Origin: Bacillota bacterium
Lineage (GTDB): Bacteria > Bacillota > Clostridia > Clostridiales > Clostridiaceae
NCBI GenBank assembly: GCA_023440105.1
Contig: JAEXSY010000028.1
Location: forward strand, 1 to 9,437
Direction of reading: 5' to 3'
Length of the DNA stretch: 9,437 nucleotides
In this document: positions 1 to 5,076 of the stretch, one piece after another
Numbering within the stretch: position 1 is the first letter of the stretch
Layout of the letters: the number at the start of each line of letters is the position of its first letter
The notes under the pieces: model-generated
Database searches by the model: none
What the model saw: the letters and a program-made list of their open reading frames with translations, nothing else
Told to the model about the DNA's origin: nothing
Position numbers and translations under genes: made by a program

Positions 1-35
1 TGAATATCTGCCTAATTGTCATGCAATAAAACAGA

Positions 36-74
36 GAAAAGAGATGGAAAGAATCAATTCTTCCATCCCTTTTC
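36..74. terminator. Long imperfect hairpin, possible bidirectional terminator
   Basis: Arms at about 36-53 and 58-74 form roughly 16 base pairs around a 4-base TCAA loop, with one bulged A (position 48-50 run) and one A/C mismatch. On the minus strand it begins 55 bases after the stop codon of the glycosylase gene and is followed by a broken T-rich stretch, so it could end that transcript. On the plus strand the right arm itself ends in a CTTTTC stretch, so it could also stop a plus-strand gene lying left of the window. The interrupted T tract makes it weaker than the other terminators here. Confidence 0.45.
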
Positions 75-129
75 TTAAGACCTGTCTTTAGCTCAATGTT
101 AACTTAATGACATTGGCTATAAAAGCACG

Positions 130-750
130 CTATTTTTTTGATACAAAAGGATTTCCCTTAATATAGTACCTCCATAAGAAGTCCTTAGCCTCTTCAGCAT
201 AATCAATACCTACTCTTTTAGCTGCAATTATATCTGAATCTTCTATCCTAGGAGCATCTAAAAGGAAAAGCTCCTGTCCTTTAAGATCTATGCCGTTTAG
301 CTTTCTAGTGATTCCCATAGCTCTGCAGAGCTTTCCAGGACCATTAGTTATGTTGATCATCTGCCTCTTAGTTAAAAGGTCATAGCTGGTAGCATATCTA
401 TTAAAGGACATTTCTTCTATCCCTTTTACTGGTTCTAATCCTCTTATTAATACAGCCTCAGGTACGTCTTTTTCTGCACAAACAACATTCATACAGTCAT
501 ACATACCATATATGAAATATATGTAAGCCCTTCCACCGGGTCCAAACATCACCTCAGTCCTTTTTGTTCTTCGATTGTTGTAGGAATGAGCTGCTTTATC
601 TAAAGGACCCTTATAAGCTTCAGTTTCTACGATCCTACCCCATAACTCCTGGTCATTGTCTTGATTTTTGTGAACCAGGATTTTTCCTAAGAGTTCCTTT
701 GCTACAACTAAAGAACTTCTACTGTAAAACTCTTCCTTAAGCTTCTTCAT
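130..750 (-). CDS. mpg: 3-methyladenine DNA glycosylase, AAG/MPG family
   Basis: This 206-residue protein is a monofunctional base-excision repair glycosylase. The family removes alkylated and deaminated purines such as 3-methyladenine and hypoxanthine from DNA by flipping the base out. The family signature is plain: ETEAY at residues 42-46 supplies the catalytic glutamate (E44, matching human AAG E125) and Y46 (Y127). AAHS follows with H55 (H136). The segment AYIYFIYGMYDCMN at 75-88 gives Y78 (Y159) and N88 (N169), and a GPGKLCRAMGI motif lies further on. Length is normal for bacterial members. The frame stays open 27 codons upstream, but that stretch is low-complexity I/Y/K-rich untranslated sequence. 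The start at 750 is chosen because the alignment to the family begins there and a GAGG-type RBS sits 7 bases before it. It is monocistronic, lying downstream of the terminator of the redox operon. Confidence 0.95.
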   Translation of the reverse strand: MKKLKEEFYSRSSLVVAKELLGKILVHKNQDNDQELWGRIVETEAYKGPLDKAAHSYNNRRTKRTEVMFGPGGRAYIYFIYGMYDCMNVVCAEKDVPEAVLIRGLEPVKGIEEMSFNRYATSYDLLTKRQMINITNGPGKLCRAMGITRKLNGIDLKGQELFLLDAPRIEDSDIIAAKRVGIDYAEEAKDFLWRYYIKGNPFVSKK

Positions 751-757
751 GATAATA

Positions 758-762
758 CCTCT
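758..762 (-). promoter_or_regulatory. RBS fixing the start of the DNA glycosylase gene
   Basis: On the minus strand AGAGG lies 7 bases upstream of the ATG at 750. It decides for the 206-residue start over the in-frame ATG at 831, whose extra residues match no part of the AAG family. Confidence 0.75.
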
Positions 763-856
763 ATAAAAGTATATGTATTTGTTCTTTGTGTATAATTTAG
801 TATTTGATATTATTATTACTATTATAATCATAAAATTAATTATTCTCTACGGGATC

Positions 857-895
857 ATTAAAAAAACAAGCCTTTAAATATATCAAGGCTTGTTT
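857..895 (-). terminator. Rho-independent terminator of the three-gene redox operon
   Basis: A perfect 11-base-pair stem (arms 864-874 and 885-895, AAACAAGCCTT paired with AAGGCTTGTTT) with a 10-base loop is followed on the minus strand by an uninterrupted run of seven T (positions 866-860). It starts 14 bases after the stop codon of the last gene of the operon. It separates the operon from the glycosylase gene downstream. Confidence 0.92.
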
Positions 896-908
896 AAATG
901 ATACTTTT

Positions 909-1274
909 CTATTGAATATTTATATCCCTTGTAGCAACAATATCCACACCAATTCCTGCAAAATTTTTAATAACTACATCCCCTATTTTCACTGGTGCTG
1001 TAAGCTCTATCCCTTTTAAAGCTTTAATACAATCCTTTATTAAGCTCTTGGGGATATCTCCATTGGTTTTAACAGGAACCATGGATATCTCTCCCTTTAA
1101 TACTGGTACTATGCTTGTAACGATTCTTGTAGGATTTGTACATTCTTTACTTCCATATTCTATACCTCTTCTGCAGCCATACCCTGTTACTATTGGATCT
1201 TTCCCTTTCTCTAAAGTGACTTCAAGATTACATCCTATAGGACATCTTATACATACTAATTGTCTAACTTCCAT
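909..1274 (-). CDS. DUF1667 family cysteine-rich protein, probable Fe-S subunit of a G3P-dehydrogenase-like complex
   Basis: This small 121-residue soluble protein has no signal peptide or membrane segment. The N-terminus has a CxxCPxGC motif (C8, C11, C15), then C34 inside GCRRG, and C45. The spacing C-x2-C-x3-C-x18-C followed by RRG resembles the N-terminal [4Fe-4S] domain of molybdopterin oxidoreductases, so cluster binding is a reasonable inference. The C-terminal half, about residues 55-121, has no cysteines; it contains a VPVKT segment and an APVKIGDVVIKN segment. The family (DUF1667, COG3862) is found next to GlpA-like and FAD/NAD oxidoreductase genes, exactly as here. Its biochemical role is not firmly known to me. 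It is the last gene of the operon, with only 2 bases separating it from the previous stop codon. Its GAGGTG RBS (1283-1288) lies inside the end of the upstream gene, suggesting coupled translation and stoichiometric production. Confidence 0.85.
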   Translation of the reverse strand: MEVRQLVCIRCPIGCNLEVTLEKGKDPIVTGYGCRRGIEYGSKECTNPTRIVTSIVPVLKGEISMVPVKTNGDIPKSLIKDCIKALKGIELTAPVKIGDVVIKNFAGIGVDIVATRDINIQ

Positions 1275-1276
1275 AG

Positions 1277-2536
1277 CTATTTCACCTCTAATCCGATAGT
1301 AATTTTTTCAATAGGCATATCTTCAGGGAGCTTATTCTTTTTAATAGTTATTTCCTCCATTTCTCCAGGTGCCATAACTCTCTTTTTTATGTGATATATC
1401 TCTTTATCGTTTATTCTCAGGTTTACATAGGCATCTCTATAGGTGTTATCTACTCTGAATCTAATTAAAATATCTTCCTGAAGCTTATCCCTATCAATAT
1501 AATATGGAACAGTATATCTTACGCCTTTCTCAGTTTCTATTTTCAGCTTATTCTCTATGCTTTTATTACCTTTAATATAAGCTGCAGCATTCTTGCCTGA
1601 AACAGCAGCCTCCTGAGACACATAATCCACTAAATCATGGACATGAAGTACATTGCCACAGGCAAATATTCCATCTATGTTTGTTGATAGGTTCTGGCTC
1701 ACCTTAGGTCCACCAGTAATAGGATTTAAATCTATACCAGCTTTACCTGAAATGTCATTCTCAGGTATAAGCCCTACAGATAACAATAAGGTGTCGCACT
1801 CAATATACTGTTCAGTACCTGGGATAGGATTCCTTTTCTCATCAACCTTTTGAATTGTAACTCCCTCAACTCTGCTCTTTCCCCTTATTTCTGTTACTGT
1901 ATGGCTTAGAAGAAGAGGAATATCGTAGTCATCAAGGCATTGAACTATATTTCTTTTAAGCCCACCAGAATAAGGCATTAATTCCACTACAGCTTTAACC
2001 TCTGCACCTTCAAAGGTCATTCTTCTAGCCATGATAAGACCTATATCTCCTGAACCTAGTATTACAACATTTTTGCCAGGCATAAAGCCTTCTATATTAA
2101 CGAATCTCTGAGCAGTTCCCGCAGTGTAGACACCAGTACATCTAGTACCAGGAATATTCAGTGCTCCTCTCGGTCTCTCCCTACAGCCCATAGCCAGTAT
2201 TATTGATTTAGCCTGAATATTCATTAATCCTTCGCTTTCATTAATAGCTATAACCTCTTTATTTTCATTTATTTCAATAACCATAGTGTTAAGCTTATAG
2301 TCAATATGAAGCTCTTCTAATTTTTTTATATATCTATCAGCATACTCAGGTCCAGTCAGCTCCTCCTTAAAGGTATGAAGACCAAATCCATTATGAATAC
2401 ATTGATTTAGAATTCCTCCCAAAAATCTATCTCTCTCACTAACTAGTATACTATCAATTCCTTCTTCCTTAGCGCTGATAGCTGCTGCCAATCCTGCAGG
2501 GCCTCCCCCAATTACAACTAAATCATAATTTATCAT
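1277..2536 (-). CDS. FAD/NAD(P)-dependent oxidoreductase, second subunit of the G3P-dehydrogenase-like module
   Basis: This 419-residue cytoplasmic flavoprotein has the pyridine nucleotide-disulfide reductase fold. An FAD-binding GGGPAG lies at residues 10-15, a second dinucleotide-binding GSGDIG at 161-166 is probably for NAD(P)H, and the FAD-contacting TNIDGIFACGNV lies at 285-296. There is no CxxC redox disulfide near the first motif; only C46 (LNQCIHNGFG) is present, so it is not a classical disulfide reductase. The MGCRERPRGA segment at 116-125 is typical of the subfamily related to sarcosine oxidase alpha, opine oxidase A and HcnB. Residues about 335-419 form an additional beta-rich tail. 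It is encoded between the GlpA-like dehydrogenase and the DUF1667 protein, with 12 bases to the upstream gene and a GGAGG RBS in that gap. I infer that it moves electrons between the partner flavoprotein and NAD(H). The exact electron acceptor cannot be told from sequence. Confidence 0.88.
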   Translation of the reverse strand: MINYDLVVIGGGPAGLAAAISAKEEGIDSILVSERDRFLGGILNQCIHNGFGLHTFKEELTGPEYADRYIKKLEELHIDYKLNTMVIEINENKEVIAINESEGLMNIQAKSIILAMGCRERPRGALNIPGTRCTGVYTAGTAQRFVNIEGFMPGKNVVILGSGDIGLIMARRMTFEGAEVKAVVELMPYSGGLKRNIVQCLDDYDIPLLLSHTVTEIRGKSRVEGVTIQKVDEKRNPIPGTEQYIECDTLLLSVGLIPENDISGKAGIDLNPITGGPKVSQNLSTNIDGIFACGNVLHVHDLVDYVSQEAAVSGKNAAAYIKGNKSIENKLKIETEKGVRYTVPYYIDRDKLQEDILIRFRVDNTYRDAYVNLRINDKEIYHIKKRVMAPGEMEEITIKKNKLPEDMPIEKITIGLEVK

Positions 2537-2548
2537 AGTAAGCCTCCA

Positions 2549-3985
2549 TTATATATTTTCTTTATTAATACCTGTAAGGATGTAAGATTCCTCTCCGAAT
2601 TTTGTCACCTCTAAAGGTGATATATTCAGCTCCTTTGAAAGTATATCCACTAGCTTAGGAGTGCAGAAACCAGCCTGGCACCTTCCCATACCAGCTCTTG
2701 TTCTTATCTTAACACCATCTAAGGTTCTTGCACCTAGAGGCCTTCTAATTGCATCAATAATTTCCGCCTCAGTTACCATTTCACAGCGGCAAATTATATT
2801 ACCGTATTTAGGGTTAATATCAATTACTCTTTTTTTCTCTTCATTATCTAAAGCACTGAATTTTTTAATTCCAATTCTTTTTTCTTGATAATTATCTTTT
2901 GTCTCAGGATTTAGCTTTTCAATTACCATATCCTTAAGCATTTTTCCAATAGCAGGTGAAGCTGTCAATCCCGGTGATTCTATACCTGCTGCATTTATAA
3001 AACCTGGTACTCCTTGAGCTTCCTCTATAATAAAATCTCCAGAATTACCTACAGCTCTTAAACCACTAAAGGATGTAATTACCATATTCATAGGCAGCTT
3101 ATTAACACTTAAGGCTGCCTTCTCAGCTATATCCTTTAGTCCTTCTCTAGTCGTAGATAAATCTTCTTTATCCTCTATATCTAAAGCATTGGGCCCAACT
3201 AAAAGATTGCCATGAATTGTTGGAGTTACAAGTACACCCTTACCTAGCTTAGTGGGAAGCTGGAATATAGTGTTATGAACTGTATTTCCAACCATCTTAT
3301 CAAATAATAGATATTCACCCTTCCTAGGATGAACATTAATCTTCTTTTCGCTAAGAATATTGCTTAAATCATCGGAATAAACACCAGAGGCATTTATTAC
3401 AATCTTACCTTTTATTTCTTCCTTTCCATCAGTTAAGATAAATAATTCATTCTCCTTCTTAATATCTATAACCTTATAATTGAATTTAAAATCTACACCA
3501 TTAATGAAAGCGCTTTCTGCAAAAGCTAAATTCATACCAAAAGGACATACTATCCCACCGGAAGGAGCATATAAAACAGCTACTACTTCAGCAGATAAAT
3601 TAGGTTCTATTGACCTAGCTTCATCTCCCGATAATATTTTTAGCCCTTCTACTCCATTTTCTTTTCCTTGTTCATATAATTTTTTAAGATTATCAATATC
3701 TCCCATATCAAAACATAGAACCATAGAACCATTTTGATCAAAATCAAAGTCTAGATCCTTTGATAGCTTCTTCATCATTTTATTACCCTCTACATTAAGC
3801 TTTGCTTTCAGTGTGCCAACCTTAGCATCAAATCCTGCGTGTATTATTGCACTATTAGCCTTAGAGGTTCCCATATTTACATCGGAGTGTTTTTCCACAA
3901 CACATATTTTTAATTTATACCTAGCTATTTCTCTTGCAGCTGCTGTCCCTATTACTCCTGCACCTATAATAACAACATCATACAT
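2549..3985 (-). CDS. GlpA/LhgO-like FAD-dependent dehydrogenase with C-terminal BFD-type [2Fe-2S] domain, probable glycerol-3-phosphate dehydrogenase
   Basis: This 478-residue protein is the first gene of the operon and its likely catalytic subunit. Residues 1-360 are a DAO-type flavoprotein: the FAD-binding GAGVIG is at 8-13, NSAIIHAG with H49 is at 44-51 (an equivalent histidine is important in GlpO-type enzymes), SFSGLRAVG with R310 is at 305-313, and the GIESPGLTASPAIG segment at 334-347 is near FAD. Residues about 395-450 form a BFD-like domain with four cysteines, CxC (C399, C401) and C-x4-C (C436, C441), expected to hold a [2Fe-2S] cluster. This domain order matches anaerobic GlpA, which oxidises glycerol-3-phosphate to dihydroxyacetone phosphate. 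No membrane segment is present. Related enzymes oxidise L-2-hydroxyglutarate, so the substrate is inferred. An AAGGAGGAA RBS lies 8 bases before the ATG, downstream of a leader terminator that probably controls expression. Confidence 0.85.
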   Translation of the reverse strand: MYDVVIIGAGVIGTAAAREIARYKLKICVVEKHSDVNMGTSKANSAIIHAGFDAKVGTLKAKLNVEGNKMMKKLSKDLDFDFDQNGSMVLCFDMGDIDNLKKLYEQGKENGVEGLKILSGDEARSIEPNLSAEVVAVLYAPSGGIVCPFGMNLAFAESAFINGVDFKFNYKVIDIKKENELFILTDGKEEIKGKIVINASGVYSDDLSNILSEKKINVHPRKGEYLLFDKMVGNTVHNTIFQLPTKLGKGVLVTPTIHGNLLVGPNALDIEDKEDLSTTREGLKDIAEKAALSVNKLPMNMVITSFSGLRAVGNSGDFIIEEAQGVPGFINAAGIESPGLTASPAIGKMLKDMVIEKLNPETKDNYQEKRIGIKKFSALDNEEKKRVIDINPKYGNIICRCEMVTEAEIIDAIRRPLGARTLDGVKIRTRAGMGRCQAGFCTPKLVDILSKELNISPLEVTKFGEESYILTGINKENI

Positions 3986-4011
3986 ATATAATTCCTCCTT
4001 AATAGGAAAAT

Positions 4012-4050
4012 AAAAAAAGCCACACTATAAGCAATGCTTTAGTGATGGCT
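4012..4050 (-). terminator. Leader intrinsic terminator (attenuator) before the GlpA-like operon
   Basis: On the minus strand, AGCCA-T-CACTA-AAGC pairs with GCTT-A-TAGTG-TGGCT around a 3-base loop. This gives about 14 base pairs with two single-base bulges (positions 4045 and 4028), followed immediately by six or more T. It lies between a good promoter and the RBS of the first operon gene, so default transcription would stop before the coding region. Bacillus glp leaders carry such terminators and are read through with the antiterminator GlpP plus glycerol-3-phosphate; a similar control is inferred here. It would also stop read-through from surE, which has no other terminator. Confidence 0.8.
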
Positions 4051-4082
4051 CTCTTATACTCGCCTCAAATATCTTTGTTCTT

Positions 4083-4112
4083 ATTATAACACATACTATG
4101 ATAACTTGACAA
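4083..4112 (-). promoter_or_regulatory. Sigma-A-type promoter of the GlpA-like operon
   Basis: On the minus strand TTGTCA (4112-4107) is separated by 18 bases from a perfect TATAAT (4088-4083). TG at 4091-4090 plus one base before the -10 makes it an extended -10 promoter. Transcription would begin near 4075, giving a leader of about 90 bases that contains the attenuator hairpin. It lies between the surE stop codon and the operon. Confidence 0.75.
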
Positions 4113-4151
4113 TGTATTTGCATAAATATTAATTTACAAACAAATAAAAAT

Positions 4152-4904
4152 CTAAAACCAATTCTCAATCTCAATTATCGTATTAAAATTTGTCAAGTCA
4201 TACTGAAGTGGGCTTATTGTAATAAAGCCATCCTTTAAAAAGAAAGTATCGGTATTCTCATGAGTAATATCGATATTTTCATCTCTTAGCTCATAAATTA
4301 TACCATCTTGCTCTTCTTTTATAGGAACGTAAGAATTAGTATATGACTTAACACCTACCTTACAAACTTTAATTCCCTTGAAAGTATCTTTATAAGCTAT
4401 AGGAAAGTTTACATTTAGAACCATCCCCTTCTCAAACCCTCTGTTCATTGCATCTTCAATAATTTTCTTTCCATATATAGAAGATAAGTCAAAACTATCA
4501 AAATCTTCATTTACATCCTGAGATAATGCAATAGCAGGAAGTCCATGCATTGATCCTTCTATAGCTGCGGAAACTGTTCCAGAATACAGAATATCAGTTC
4601 CAGAATTCAAACCATAATTTATTCCCGATACTATCAAATCTACCTTTCCATCTACAAGCTTATCCATTGCTACTCTCACACAATCTGCTGGAGTACCATC
4701 TATGCTATATATTTTTCCATTTATCCCCTGAAGTTTTTCCTCTCTTACTAAAAGTGGTTGTCTAATACTTATACTATGACTTGAAGCGCTTTTCTGATTT
4801 TTAGGAGCTGCAATAATAATTTCATGATCTTTCTGCATTTCTCTTGCAATTGCCATTATTCCAGGTGCATTGAATCCATCATCGTTAGTTAATAAGATCC
4901 TCAT
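4152..4904 (-). CDS. surE: 5'/3'-nucleotidase SurE
   Basis: This 250-residue cytoplasmic protein is a metal-dependent phosphatase acting on nucleoside 5'- and 3'-monophosphates; some members also act on polyphosphate. The N-terminus MRILLTNDDG gives the metal-binding D8 and D9. S39 lies in the KSASSHS segment, and SGINYGLN at 93-100 gives N96; these match D8, D9, S39 and N95 of Thermotoga SurE. SIDGTPADCV (67-76) and YSGTVSAAIEG are further family segments, and the length is typical. The ATG at 4904 is preceded by a GGAGGT RBS 5-6 bases upstream. It is transcribed alone, divergently from the GGDEF-EAL gene. The usual pcm/rpoS/nlpD partners of proteobacterial surE are absent, as expected in Clostridia. 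No dedicated terminator follows it; read-through would meet the attenuator at 4012-4050. Confidence 0.95.
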   Translation of the reverse strand: MRILLTNDDGFNAPGIMAIAREMQKDHEIIIAAPKNQKSASSHSISIRQPLLVREEKLQGINGKIYSIDGTPADCVRVAMDKLVDGKVDLIVSGINYGLNSGTDILYSGTVSAAIEGSMHGLPAIALSQDVNEDFDSFDLSSIYGKKIIEDAMNRGFEKGMVLNVNFPIAYKDTFKGIKVCKVGVKSYTNSYVPIKEEQDGIIYELRDENIDITHENTDTFFLKDGFITISPLQYDLTNFNTIIEIENWF

Positions 4905-4955
4905 AAATTACCTCCTATAGTATAATATTTGGGTAAATACTTCTTAATCTCTTTT

Positions 4956-4985
4956 ATTCTAGCATAAAAAAAACGATAAAAACAA
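4956..4985 (-). promoter_or_regulatory. Putative surE promoter
   Basis: On the minus strand TTGTTT (4985-4980) and TAGAAT (4961-4956) are 18 bases apart, and a TG at 4964-4963 plus one base gives an extended -10. The 5' leader would be about 45 bases. The AT-rich surroundings make chance matches likely. Confidence 0.4.
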
Positions 4986-5076
4986 ATTTTATGAATTTAT
5001 TTATTTATAATATATTCCATTTATCCCTAGAATTTGATATTATTCTTATATAGAAAAAAAATATTGTGAGGCATAT

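Noticed and set aside
751..831. 27-residue N-terminal extension of the DNA glycosylase starting at an ATG at 831
   Set aside because: The stretch is low-complexity I/Y/K-rich, matches no part of the AAG family, and contains the RBS for the ATG at 750. It is untranslated leader.
751..856. Promoter for the glycosylase gene
   Set aside because: Minus-strand TATAAT (826-821) and TATACA (794-789) exist without a matching -35. The gene must have a promoter here because a terminator lies upstream, but I cannot place it.
1048..1299. Plus-strand open frames inside the redox operon, and similar ones at 1653-1853, 2661-2888, 3480-3737 and 3813-4013
   Set aside because: They are antisense to clearly conserved proteins, lack RBSs and encode no recognisable domain.
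3986..4082. Metabolite riboswitch in the operon leader
   Set aside because: The segment before the terminator is only about 25 bases and I recognise no conserved riboswitch core in it. A protein-bound antiterminator fits better.
4905..5076. Promoter for the GGDEF-EAL gene in the divergent intergenic region
   Set aside because: TATAAT at 5006-5011 and TATATA at 5047-5052 are present, but neither has a recognisable -35 at 16-19 bases. In such AT-rich DNA these are expected by chance, so no promoter is called.
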